Of a DNA stretch of 64,000 nt, positions 23,619-33,826 are shown one piece after another. The DNA comes from Silene conica (lineage: Eukaryota > Streptophyta > Magnoliopsida > Caryophyllales > Caryophyllaceae): contig CM055312.2 in NCBI GenBank assembly GCA_029255685.2, positions 7,154,649-7,218,648 on the forward strand. The letters are read 5' to 3'. A model generated the notes under the pieces. That model saw only the letters and a program-made list of their open reading frames with translations, was not told where the DNA came from and searched no databases. The position numbers were made by a program, and so were the translations under genes. Every line of letters begins with the position of its first letter. Position 1 is the stretch's first letter.

Positions 23619-25489
23619 TCATTTTTAAGTGTGTAATCGTCCAAGAAACAATAGTCAATAACTTGTTTCTTCAGACTTGGTAACCCAGTTGTCAATCTGT
23701 TATTAGTCTTCATAATTTTTGACACTACAACAATACTTTTGTCTGCCTTCCCACAATTTATTGAGCAGCCAAGACCATCAGAGTTTGCTCTTCTAGAACC
23801 ACCTCTGGATGATCTAATTAACCCAGCACTGAATGGCTCATTTTGCACTGTTTTTTTGAACCTACTGGAGTTCCGTCACCAGCAACCAGTTTCTCAGCTA
23901 ATATCCTAGCAACCTCCAGATCAGTGGCCTCAAATTTTTCGTTTTCCATCTCAGCTAAGCTTCGTTTTTCAATCAACTTAGGGAGCAACTGTTCCTTTGT
24001 CTTTGTAAATTCCTCAACCAAAGGCAACAACCTCTCTCTTTCTTTGTTGATATCAGCTAACACTAGGATAGCAGCAATTTCAGCTCTGTAAATAATTCTT
24101 TTTAGTGGATCATGCAACTCTGATGTAAACAACTCCCCGTTGTAAAACATCATATGCATCATGACAAAAACACCACAATCTAAGTTTTGAGGTCCTTCTA
24201 ATTTCCATGGAAAATCCACATTTACAAGTTTGAAATTAGAGACCTCACTGCCTCGTTCATGCCCTTTCTTTACCAGAAATATACCAAATATTTCAACCTG
24301 GTTAATTTTAAAAACAAAGTCAGTCATGCTCAAGTAAAAAAATACAATAACAGCTATTATACATTACAATAATTAACATTATAAAAAATACAAAATAACC
24401 ACAAAAAGGTATAACTTTAAGAAAACATAATATAAAGGTACGTACAATAGATTTGGTAGCCACCACCCAGATACTATCTTCAAAATCATCGTATACCCGA
24501 TTGTGAAGATAGTTGATACTCTTCTCCACAAAATTTAAAGCAACGCAGAAAAAATGGTCTCCAAAATGAACAGGGAGAAAAACCTGACATTATAAAAAAT
24601 AGAGATGTCCGGTAAGAATATTAATGAAGAATTTTGAAAAACATAAAAATACATCTAATAAGCCAATAAAAAACATACCCAATCAGCTCTGATGTCAAGG
24701 GAGCCTTCGCTATTCTCAATGACATTTTCCCAAGTATTAAAAATTTTGCGTCTGTACATATCTTTCTCATTATCAGCAGCATTGATGAACTTGAATAAAG
24801 AGTCCTATGAAAAATTTAAAATAATTATTATTCCCATTATGCAATACAATAACAGGAATTATGCATTACAATAATTAACATTATGCAATACAATAACCAA
24901 CGTAACTTTAAAAAAAATAAATGTAATATAACACTTGGAAACTCTACTTCACTGAATACAATAACAACTACTATGAATTACAATAATAGGTATTATGAAA
25001 TAAAAATATCCCACGTAACTTTAGAAATTAGAAATGAAGTATCACAAATTGGAAAACTGACTTTAATAAATACAATAACAACTATTCTGCATTACAATAA
25101 TTAACATTATGAAATATAATAATTCACATTATGCAATACAATAACCACATTAACTTACAAAAATAAAAATGAAATATCACACTTGGAAACTCTGCTTCAT
25201 TGAATACAATAACAAGTATTGTGCATTACAATAATTAACATCATGCAAAATACAATAACAAAAATAAGGAACTAAAATAACACCCCCCAGAATAGAAACC
25301 CATACTGAATGACTTGTCCAAAAAAATCTTCTGGACGGAGGTAACTCTTTCTCGGCCTTGAATATAATGTCATTCAGTAAAAATGACCAACAGTCGATAA
25401 TGTTGGATGTCATCATAGTCTTGGCAGACATTGAAATAATATCATCTCGAGTTAGCATATTGAAATTTGAGAACGAGACCAAATCCTCC
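23619..25489 (-). pseudogene. Ulp1-like domain copy 1 (exons 4-7), catalytic Asp replaced
   Basis: Exon 4 ends in LPPSRRFFWTSHS. Exon 5 encodes DSLFKFINAADNEKDMYRRK. Exon 6 has FLPVHFGDHFFCVALNF with the catalytic His. At His+17, where family members have Asp (I-x-x-L-D-S), this copy has His (INYLHNRV). Exon 7 holds NVDFPWKLEGPQNLDCGVFV with the catalytic Cys preserved, then a charged coiled coil (LLPLVEEFTKTKEQLL). Exon 7 continues through a 7-A run at 23851-23857, where one A is missing, into a linker (SDGLGCSINCGKADKS then DYCFLDDYTLKNE) that repeats the linker at the end of exon 3 (KDGIGCGLACGVRDPE, DYCFLHDHDLGMG). That repeat marks the tandem duplication unit. Confidence 0.75.
24830..25275. 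repeat. Minisatellite array 5 (Ulp1-like gene intron 4)
   Basis: Diverged units such as ATGCAATACAATAACAGGAA and ATTACAATAATTAACATTA alternate with segments containing AAATATCACACTTGGAAAC. Fewer perfect copies than the other arrays. A further single unit lies at 24338-24375 in intron 6. Confidence 0.8.
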
Positions 25490-25580
25490 CTATCACATTG
25501 AAACAAAATCATTAATAATTGCGGCGCAAAAAAAAGTAAAAACTAAGAAAAACCCATGGAAAAACTAAAAGAATGCTTAC

Positions 25581-26511
25581 CCCATTCCTAAGTCATGGTC
25601 ATGTAGGAAACAATAATCAAGCACATTTTTCCTCAGACTTAAAATAGGAGCAAAAAGCTCCTTGTACTCAATCAAGAATTCAGAGACCACCACTGCCTCC
25701 GGATCACGAACTCCACACGCTAACCCACAGCCTATACCATCCTTCCCAAAAAATATATGCTGAGGGACAACATCGGAATGCAGCAGGAAAGGATTAATGA
25801 AAGAGCTGTCCGGGTTTCTTTCCACAACAATATTATCGCTGACAACTTTGTTAATAACCTGATCCAAATCTCCCAAATCTCCAAAATCATCAATTATGGG
25901 ACTGCCCCCATTACTTCTTTCCTCACCCAAATCTTCAAGATTTCCCAGATCATCAGCTTCACCCTCAGCCTCATCATTTATCGGACTGCCACCATTACTT
26001 CTTTCATCACCCAAATCTTCCAGATTTCCCAGATCAACAGCTTCAGCCTCAACCTCATCATTTATCGGACTGCCTCCTTTACTTCTTTCATCACCAAAAT
26101 CTCCAAGATCTGCCACATAACCATCTTCGGCCTGATCTTCATTGATGGGACTGCCGACAGACTTCTTTTTACTCCGAGAATATACAACCTTAAATTTATG
26201 TCCACCACTGCCCACACCCCCCGTTGTTTCCACTGTACTCTTTTCATGCTCTTTGCAAAATGTTTCGTACAATGGCAACTTACTTCCCACATTTTTGATT
26301 TCTCAGCTTTTTCGCAAATAAAATCAAAGTATTTAATGAACATTGAGTTCTCATCATTCAAAAAAGCGGGAGTTTGGGAAGCCAATGACACAGAAGTAGA
26401 AGCATCATTAGTTGAACAAGACTCTTTCTCCATTGCTTCTTTTCTTTGTGTGTACAAATGGAGAAATATCTCGACATCTCTTTTCATCATCAAGAAATGT
26501 AATTGAGAAAC
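25581..26511 (-). pseudogene. Ulp1-like gene exon 3: acidic repeat linker
   Basis: It starts after TTTTTTAG with a helical stretch (KRDVEIFLHLYTQRKEAMEK). After a one-base shift near 26292-26296 it runs into three to four copies of an acidic repeat of about 30 residues around RSNGGSPINDE and DLGNLEDLG (about 25860-26150), then a conserved linker with GKDGIGCGLACGVRDPE and DYCFLHDHDLGMG. The repeats look disordered and could separate the mobile domain from the protease domains. A GTAAGC donor at 25580-25575 ends the exon. Confidence 0.75.
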
Positions 26512-26539
26512 CTAAAAAACAAAAATAAAAAGGCGTTAA

Positions 26540-27200
26540 ACAATAACTATAATAAATCATTACAATAATTGTTATACAATACAATAACACCTAGTATGAA
26601 TTACAATACACATGTATTATGCAATACAATAACAGCTATTATAAATTACAATAACAACTATTATGAATACAATAACAGCTATTATGAATTACAATAACAG
26701 GTATTACATTATGGGAAGCTGAATACAATAACAACTATTATGAATACAATAACAGCTATTATGAACTACAATAACAACTATTATGAATACAATAACAGCT
26801 ATTATGAATTACAATAACAGGTATTACATTATGGGAAACTGAATACAATAACAACTATTATGAATACAATAACAACTATTATGAATACAATAACAGCTAC
26901 TATGAATTACAATAACAGCTACTATGAATTACAATAACAGGTATTACAGAATGGAAAACTGAATACAATAACATGTATTATGAATACAATAACAACTATT
27001 ATAAATACAATAACAACTATTATAAATACAATAACAGCTATTATTAATTACAATAACAGCTATTATGAATACAATAATAGATTCTATGAATTAGAATAAC
27101 ATGTACTACAGAATGGGAAACTGAATACAATAACATGTATTATGGAATACAATAACAAATATAACTTTAAGGAAAGAAATGAAGTATAACACTTGGAGAC
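26540..27200. repeat. Minisatellite array 6 (Ulp1-like gene intron 2)
   Basis: About 28 units, including two copies of a longer segment GGTATTACATTATGGGAAAC and several CAACTATTATGAATACAATA repeats. Confidence 0.92.
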
Positions 27201-27296
27201 TCTACAAGTAATAACTGCACAAGTGAAAACTTTAGAAAGCTAAAATAATTGTTATACTACTTGGAAACTATAACTGATGTAAATTAGAAAACTTAC

Positions 27297-28248
27297 ATTA
27301 GAAGCTTTTGATCGAATGACCTCATCCGTATCAAAACTGTTGGGTAGTTCAAGATACTTCTTTCCAGGTTCAGGTTTGTCAACAACGGAACTCCCAACAA
27401 CGGAACTCCCTTTGTACGAAGTATCAATTGTAGCTTTTGAGTGTTGCCATTTTGGATTAACATTGCTGATATATTCCCCATTCCCCAGGGAACCAGAGCT
27501 CAGCTCTAACTTTCCCCTTTTGAGAAAGGATTCCTCATCCCAATGTTTGATAAGAGGAGTTTCAGAGGGCATTGAATGACCCTTTAAACGCAACCGGTGG
27601 AAGTATGCTATCATGACAACAAATATACACCCACGCAAAGTACGTGACCCGCCTCTACACCGTTGCACACCCTCAACTAATTTTTCAAAAACGTAACCAC
27701 ACCAATCCAAATGGGGGATACGTTCAACATTTTGAACAGCCTTAAGCAGCGAGAAATCGATTCCATAAACAGAAGGAGGAGCAAGAAGAACTGTCATAGC
27801 ATAAAGCACAAACAAGCGCTTAAATTCATCTCCCCCATCATCACCCATCTCAATTATTTTACTAAACACAGCAGGCACACTTACATAATTTGGCCCTTTC
27901 ACGTCAAACTTCTTCCTAAATTCATCTTTTAGCGTCTCTTGGGAAGATAATACACTATGACCCGTGTAAACAACCTCAACCTTATCACCCCCAATTGGCA
28001 ACCCAAAAATATCATGAACATCAGCCTTGCTAATAGAGAATTTAATCTCTTTTGCTTCAAAAAAATTAGATTCTGAATTAAAGTGCTTCACAAACAGTGG
28101 TATAACACGCAATGGCAACAAACCCAATTTAAAATCAAGTAAAGCACCAAACCCCAACTCAACAACTGCCTTTTTCTGGTTTGGCCCAAGTTTTTGCAAA
28201 AGGTTGACTAGGACATTAGGGCGGCAACTGACTTTAATCTTCAAAGCA
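27297..28248 (-). CDS. Plant-mobile-domain (DUF1985-like) exon of the Ulp1-like gene
   Basis: The exon encodes 317 residues. VVELGFGALLDFKLGLLPLR, KADVHDIFGLPIGGDKVEVV and FKRLFVLYAMTVLLAPPS are hallmarks of the N-terminal domain found in plant MULE proteins that also carry Ulp1 (DUF1985 and aminotransferase-like plant mobile domain families). Its molecular role is not established. The join to exon 1 (ending ...PTPIL) is phase 2, and the donor GTAAGT at 27296-27291 is strong. The exon itself has no lesion, unlike the downstream exons. Confidence 0.8.
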
Positions 28249-28314
28249 CTGCAAAAAACCATACGAGCTAAATAAACACAAACTGAAGCATAAAATACAA
28301 CAACACTCCCATGA

Positions 28315-28695
28315 AGTCACTACTGCATACAATAACTGAGTTTTATAATACAATAACACAACTTATATAATACAATAACTGTGTTTAAATGAAGTGTCTA
28401 AACACATTATAAATAACTGTGTACAAACCATTAAAATAGCTGTTATTGTATTCATAATAGCTGTTATTGTAAATCATAGTAAAAAAGGGAATAAAATAAC
28501 AGTCTTAGAACATTACAATAACAGTCTCACACGAATACAATAACAGTCTTAGACCATTACAATAACAGTCTGAGACAGTTACAATAACTGTCTGATACGA
28601 TTATAAAAAAGGGAATACAATAACAGTCTTACACGAATACAATAACAATCGTAGACAATTACAATAACAGTCTGAGACGATTACAATAATTGTCT
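28315..28695. repeat. Minisatellite array 7, variant CAGTCTGAGAC unit (Ulp1-like gene intron 1)
   Basis: Units read ATTACAATAACAGTCTGAGA or GAATACAATAACAGTCTTAG. A short inverted piece (TAGCTGTTATTGTATTCATA, about 28436-28480) is the only place where the usual unit appears in reverse orientation. Confidence 0.88.
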
Positions 28696-28761
28696 GAAAA
28701 GCAAATAAAAAAGTGATGCATCAACAGAAACTCTAAAAAACAGAAGAATAAGTGTACTTAC

Positions 28762-28880
28762 ATGTTCAATATTGGAGTTGGAGGGGAAATATTATGCCCC
28801 TTCCTTGGGAAAACTACTTTGGAACGTTTCAAATCAGCTCTATTACCAACTTGAGCCTCGGTCTTACGTTTAGGTGCCAT
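28762..28880 (-). CDS. First coding exon of the Ulp1-like gene
   Basis: Starts MAPKRKTEAQVGNRADLKRS and is rich in Lys and Arg, a plausible nuclear-localisation segment. The GTAAGT donor at 28761-28756 joins in phase to exon 2. ATG 28880-28878 is chosen because upstream codons contain CACA-repeat sequence from the leader. Confidence 0.65.
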
Positions 28881-29534
28881 TATCACTGTAGAATAACCAC
28901 AACAATATATTACAATAACACACACACACATTATCTCCATTAAACAACAATTTAAGCTAATTTAAAGAAAAAACACAATAAAAAACACACTAAAATTCAA
29001 AAATCAGGTAAAAATCTGGAAAATACAATTAAGAAACCCTAATTTTAACTGGAAACAAAATGCAAAGTGACTAATTGAACTACACACCAATTTTAAGTAA
29101 AACACAACTGCATAAACGAAGATTTTTAACGAATTGACGAAAATCAAAGAAGAAGATGAAAAAAACCCCTAAAATTATGCTAAAACGAGAAAAAAGTACA
29201 CAAATACTCTAATTGAACTACATAATGAAAAACACTGCTCAAAATTGAAGAATAACAACAGAAAACAAAACAAAAATCAACTTAAAAAACCTACAAAAGT
29301 AGCGAAAATAGAAGAAAAATGAATTGAAGGTTTTACTGGAGAAACACTGCGCACAATTACCTTGAGATGAACCGAATAAGAAGACGAAAACGAGCGAAGA
29401 AAGATGAGCAGTATGTTGGAGGTTTTACTGGAGAAGATGAAGATTTTACAGTATAATTATGGAGGTTTTGTTGTAGATTTTCAGTTGGGGAGTTGAAAAA
29501 AGAGGAAAAAAGAAGTTAGGGGTGAAAAATTGGG

Positions 29535-29542
29535 TTTATATA
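29535..29542 (-). promoter_or_regulatory. TATA box of the Ulp1-like gene near the right MULE end
   Basis: TATATAAA on the minus strand lies about 105 bp inside the right terminus. The leader down to ATG 28880 is about 600 bp and A-rich. Position and orientation mirror the TATA box at the left end. Confidence 0.5.
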
Positions 29543-29648
29543 TGAATTGTGAGATTTAATCTCAGCCACTAATCTCAACTCAAAATGGATGGCTCAGATT
29601 CAAAGGTGTAACTCACCAAATATACCCCAACTCATATGATCCTATTTC

Positions 29649-29665
29649 ATATATATATATATATA
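29649..29665. repeat. (TA)n tract between MULE and hairpin MITE
   Basis: About eight TA repeats separate the right MULE end from the start of the 374 bp MITE and flank both. Confidence 0.85.
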
Positions 29666-30039
29666 GGGTTGAGATCCGGTGAGAACCACCTTACAATGAG
29701 ATACGGTGAGAACTTTTTCTTACGGAGTTTTTTTTTTAAATTAATGACATAATTGGATTCGGCATGGAATTTTATGGCAAGAGAACATATTTTTTGGTCT
29801 AGAAAATAAATACTAGTGGCGGAAAAATGATAGATACGAAAAAATAGATAGTAGGTGCATGCAAATAAATAAAACGTATCTCACCTTGATTTCCGTCACT
29901 AATATTTATTTTCTAGACCAAGAAATATGTTCTCTAGCTATAAAATGTCATGTCGAATCCAATTATGTCATTATTTTTTTTTAAAAAGTCCGTAAGGTAG
30001 GGTTCTCATTGTAAGGTGGTTCTCACCGGATCTCAAGTC
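29666..30039. mobile_element. 374 bp hairpin MITE flanked by (TA)n
   Basis: The left end is GGGTTGAGATCCGGTGAGAA and the reverse complement of the right end is GACTTGAGATCCGGTGAGAA. Both continue into CCACCTTACAATGAGA. Pairing extends inward (ATGACATAATTGGATTCG opposite CGAATCCAATTATGTCAT), so the element is close to a full palindrome. It lies between TA microsatellites and carries the same CCGGTGAGAAC motif as the foldback element. Confidence 0.88.
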
Positions 30040-30055
30040 TATATATATATATATA
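30040..30055. repeat. (TA)n tract right of hairpin MITE
   Basis: Short TA run immediately after the MITE's last base. Confidence 0.8.
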
Positions 30056-30594
30056 CTACAAAAACTGCCACCAACAGTAGTCGAACCCGCGACCTGATGC
30101 ATCAAAGCCAAACAACTTAACCACCAGAACACAACGTCTTCGCTAATTACTTTAATATTGGCTAATATTTAAGACTTCAAGCCTTTCTACTAAGCAAATA
30201 TCAAAAACAGTCGCGACTAGGGGTCGAACACCAGACCTCGAGTTTCAGAAACCAGTATCTAAACCAACGGACCACCAAGTCTTTGTTGTTTATTATGATA
30301 TTGTATAATATTTATGACAGAAACATGTTCAAAACAAATTGCTTATTTTCGAGTTTTTTTCCCAATTTTTTTTTTTGTTTCATTTTTTTATCCGATTTTT
30401 TTTTTCATTTTTTTTGGAATATTGTATTGAAGAACCCGTGATATTGTATTGAGTAACTTATGCTATTGTAATGAAAAAAATTTCGAGAAAAAAAAAAATT
30501 CCGGAATTTTTTGTCGAAAATTTGTTTTTTTCGAAAATTTTCTTTTTCATTTTTCTTGTATCGATAAAAAAAAATTCGAGATTTATACCTATAC
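30056..30594. other. Low-complexity DNA with two tRNA-like promoter remnants
   Basis: On the minus strand two blocks resemble tRNA internal promoters: GTGGTTAAGTTG with GGGTTCGACTACTG (about 30140-30080), and GGTTTAGATACTGG with TGTTCGACCCCTAG (about 30275-30210). Neither folds convincingly into a cloverleaf as written, so they may be decayed tRNA-derived SINE heads. From 30350 on there are T and A runs only. Confidence 0.25.
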
Positions 30595-31628
30595 ATTCAA
30601 AGTTGTGTATCTACGCATTTAGAGATATGCATCTACGAATTTAAAGGTATGTATCAACGCATTTAGACATGTGTATCAACGCATGTAGAGATATGTATCT
30701 ACGCATTTAGAGGTGTGTATCTACGCATTTAGATATGTGTATCTATGCATTCAAACATGTGTATTTACGCATTTAGAGATGTGTATCTACGCATTTAGAG
30801 ATATATATGTATCTACGCATTTAGACACGTGTATCTACGCATTAGGAGATGTGTATCTACGCATTTGCATTAAGAGATGTGTATCTACGCATTTAGCCAT
30901 GTGTATCTACGCATTTAGAGATGTGTATCTACGCATTTAGAGGTGTGTATCTACGCATTTAGATATGTGTATCTATGCATTAAAACATGTGTATTTACGC
31001 ATTTAGAGATGTGTATCTACGCATTTCGCCATGTGTATCTACGCACTTAAAGGTGTGTATCTACGCATTTAGAGATGTGTATCTACGCATTTAGAGATGT
31101 GTATCCACGCATTTAGACATGTGTATCTACGCATTAAGAGATGTGTATCTACGCATTTAGCCATGTGTATCTACGTATTTAGACATGTGTATCTACGCAT
31201 TTAGAGATGTGTATCTACGCATTTAGACATGTGTATCTATGCATTCAAACATGTGTATCTACGCATTTAGACATGTGTATCTACGCATTTCGTCATGTGT
31301 ATCTAAGCACTTAAAGGTGTGTATCTACGCATTTAGAGATGTGTATCTATGCATTTAGACATGTGTATCTACGCATTTAGACATGTGTATCGACGCATTA
31401 AGAGATGTGTATCTATGCATTTAGCCATGTGTATCTACGTATTTAAACATGTGTATCTACGCATTTAATGATGTGTATCTACTTATTTAGAGATGTGTAT
31501 CTACGCATTTAGATATGTGTGTCTACGCATTTAAAGGTGTGAATCTACGCATTTAGAGATGTGTATCTACGCATTTAGACATGTGTATCTACGCATTAAG
31601 AGATGTGTATCTACGCATTTAGTCATGT
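30595..31628. repeat. 21-22 bp minisatellite, GTGTATCTACGCATTTAGA unit
   Basis: About 47 units of ATGTGTATCTACGCATTTAG with small changes (GCATTAAGAG, GCATTTCGCC, TATGCATTCA). The short + frames over it reflect the repeat. It is unrelated to the MULE minisatellite, but its TGTATCTAC core resembles the foldback array unit. Confidence 0.95.
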
Positions 31629-32910
31629 GGGTGAATGAAGATGGAGGAGAAAGCCGAGGTTACAGGATAAAGAAGATAATTGTTGTGGGTCAATGAAACG
31701 AGTAAAATTTTTTTTTACGTTTATTAATGAGTAAATGATTTTGCATAGAAAATTGAAGCAGATGTTATCTAAGGTCTTTTTTGTAGGGTAAGAAAACTAA
31801 TTGATAATTAAATAACTAAATAATTATAGATATTTTTATAGTTCATAAATACAAATAAAAATATGTATAGATATTTTTTTTATTGCAGAAAAATGTCATG
31901 TCCAAAATGATTCATAGATCCTCGTGCCGAAGTACTTGATTTTAAGATTTCAAGAAACAACACTCGCATCCTTGGATCCGAGTCTGAGCATCACAGCCGA
32001 CCATCCCTCCTTCCCTCCCCATTCATCAGTCTAAGTCTAAGTCTAACTCACCTATTGTAGTACCTTCGCTGTCCCAACGACACTCCGCAAAATTACTTAT
32101 ATTGAAATAGGGAAAAAACAACGGAAATAATTACAATATGTGGCCGTGAAAGTCGCAGAGCACGGTGGCAAATTTAACAATAATTGGCAGATTAACAATA
32201 ATTGAGACGGAATATGTCATTTTGCACGAAGAAACTGCCTTGAGGAGTTGGTATCAAATGAAACATCTGCACCACCAAAAGAAATATGTCAGTGCTTTGC
32301 TAAACCGAAGGCCTATGTAATTGGTACTTATCAATAACTGATAGTATAAGCTTGATTAGTTATTTTAAAATCGGGATTTAGTTGCAATTATAGGCTGATA
32401 AATTAATTTACCTATCGCATACCCGTGTTTGACATTGGATACTTTTACGCAGACATGATACTTATAAACGGGTCCAAGTAACATATCTACTAACATACTC
32501 TGTATATCAGTTACAGTGGCTTCTATCAGTACAATCATGATGTTATACCATTCATGCTCGAAGTTTATTTAATGTTTCAATCGCACAGTAACAGTCGCAA
32601 TTCGTGATGGCACATACAATGACACAAGTTATTACGGAATGTCGTTTATGAGTCGGTCATATATGTCTAGTTCTCTGAGTACTAGTTGTATTTGCCTTGT
32701 AATCTTGTATGAGTCAAATATCAGCTATTTTGTACAGCATTTTGATATAAGGAGATATCATGAGCTAAGTTAATGAAACCGTGTTCCTAGCAAGTAGCAA
32801 CATGAGTAAGTATAAGTGAAGTACCTGGCTAAATCTGAGAGGATGTTCCTCACCACCAAGCTGCAAGCTACCACTAACAAAGACGATAATACCTCCGGTA
32901 ACCCCAGAAG
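31629..32910. other. Intergenic DNA, nothing recognised
   Basis: Mixed-composition sequence without long open frames, terminal repeats or known motifs. It lies where the upstream part of the first hydrolase copy, including exon 1, would be expected; I find no match to that exon. Confidence 0.5.
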
Positions 32911-33135
32911 GTTAGACACGGCTGTTTAGGTTTCGGACACGTTTCGGCGTGTGTCCGTGGAGTGTCGGTGTCGGATACGGTACGACTCATTACGAGAAGT
33001 GTCCGTGCTACCTCACCCGTCACCCTTAAACTACGTAGGACGGACACTTTTCGTAATGAGTCGTACCGTGTCCGACACTGATACTCCACGGACACACGCC
33101 GAAACGTGTCGGACGTCTATAAAGTCGTGCCTAAC
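32911..33135. mobile_element. 225 bp hairpin MITE or inverted repeat
   Basis: GTTAGACACGGC at the left pairs with GTCGTGCCTAAC at the right. The arms continue as GGACACGTTTCGGCGTGTGT opposite ACACACGCCGAAACGTGTCG, then TACGACTCATTACGA opposite TCGTAATGAGTCGTA. Related CGTGTCCGTGTCC sequence continues to about 33515, so the hairpin may be the end of a larger decayed element. The overlapping short frames on both strands are products of the palindrome. No clear target duplication. Confidence 0.6.
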
Positions 33136-33614
33136 TTTCTACATTTATTTGGGCACGTGTCCGACGCATGTCCATGGTATTTGAGCCGTGTCCATCGCGT
33201 GTCCACGATATTTGCTCATTATTTGGGGTGAATGTTGTTCTTCAGACGAGAAATGCGCTATCGAAAAAATTAATTGAAGTAAAATATTGGTTTATATGAG
33301 AAAGGAAAATGAGTTATTATCAAGGGGCATGGGCAAATTTTACCTTCACTCATTTAAATTTAATATCAAATACTTTTACAAAAATAAAATCAAACATTTA
33401 TAACTATAAAATGTATATTTTATTAAATCTAAATAACGTGTCCCGTGTCCTAAATTTCATGACATGCCGTGTCACGTGTCCGTGTCGTGTCCGTGTCCGT
33501 GCCATTTTGGTGCTACCTAGCCCTTAAATATGTAAAATTTGCGGGTTGTATATATATTTGATTCGTTGTATAATAACGCGCCATATAAATTTGCACGATT
33601 ATGTTCTGATGCAG

Positions 33615-33826
33615 GAATTTGTAGAAAAAATGGGTCTATACATTGTAACAATTGATAGACCCGGATATGGAGAAAGTGACCCAAATCCAAAACGGACCAT
33701 AAAAAGCGACACATTTGATGTGCAAGAGCTTGCCGACCACTTAAATCTTGGATCAAAGTTCTATATTGTGGGTGCTTCTCTTGGGAACTATATTACATGG
33801 GGTTTTCTCAAGTACTTGCCTCATCG
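33615..33826 (+). pseudogene. Hydrolase copy 1, exon with nucleophile elbow
   Basis: Bounded by TGATGCAG and GTATGT. It encodes EFVEKMGLYIVTIDRPGYGE through YITWGFLKYLPHR. The preceding 20 bp of intron (TGCACGATTATGTTCTGATG) are also shared with copy 2, then similarity stops. Confidence 0.9.

Larger units (their letters stand above)
21993..28880 (-). pseudogene. Plant-mobile-domain protein with two tandem Ulp1-like protease domains, ten exons
   Basis: Exons on the minus strand: 28880-28762, 28248-27297, 26511-25581, 25489-25306, 24804-24679, 24583-24446, 24297-23619, 23528-23354, 22828-22556 and 22401-21993. GT-AG borders and phases agree at every join I checked. The product would be about 1,330 residues: basic N-terminus, DUF1985/plant-mobile-type domain, acidic repeats, Ulp1-like copy 1 with coiled coil, then a second complete linker-Ulp1 copy. 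Ulp1 enzymes cleave SUMO or similar modifiers; MULEs carrying Ulp1-like genes are known as Kaonashi-type. Three frame changes occur: near 26292-26296 (needs one more A), at 23851-23857 (needs one more A) and near 22150. Neither Ulp1 copy has a full catalytic triad. It converges with the FAR1-like gene and starts from the right end of the element. Confidence 0.8.
11409..29648. mobile_element. 18 kb coding MULE flanked by TA microsatellites (FAR1-like transposase plus Ulp1-like protein)
   Basis: The left end reads GAGGCGAGTTCCGGTGAG, then CATATTCCGTGAGTTACCCC. The reverse complement of the right end contains TATATTTGGTGAGTTACACC, 16 of 20 matching the second motif, in the same position relative to the flank. 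Both sides abut (TA)n: left at 6482-6601 before the CACTA 1 insertion, right at 29649-29665. It holds two convergent multi-exon genes whose TATA boxes lie within about 50-110 bp of each end, and a private minisatellite in almost every non-coding gap. Without the nested CACTA 2 (12655-17563) it is about 13.3 kb. FAR1-type MURA transposases and Ulp1 capture by MULEs (Kaonashi-type elements in Arabidopsis) are established; the combination with TA-microsatellite targeting and tandem Ulp1 domains is what I see here. Stop and frameshift lesions suggest it is now inactive, or that the sequence has errors. Confidence 0.75.

Noticed and set aside
25757..26506. 249-codon + strand frame
   Set aside because: It is the shadow of the acidic repeat exon of the Ulp1-like gene; the minus strand has splice sites and domain continuity.
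30080..30290. tRNA genes
   Set aside because: B-box-like GGTTCGA motifs are present, but no cloverleaf or acceptor stem could be drawn, so they are only noted as possible SINE remnants.
32874..33184. Overlapping similar frames on both strands (MSVEYQCRTRYD and MSVECRCRIRYD)
   Set aside because: The two are mirror products of the hairpin arms.
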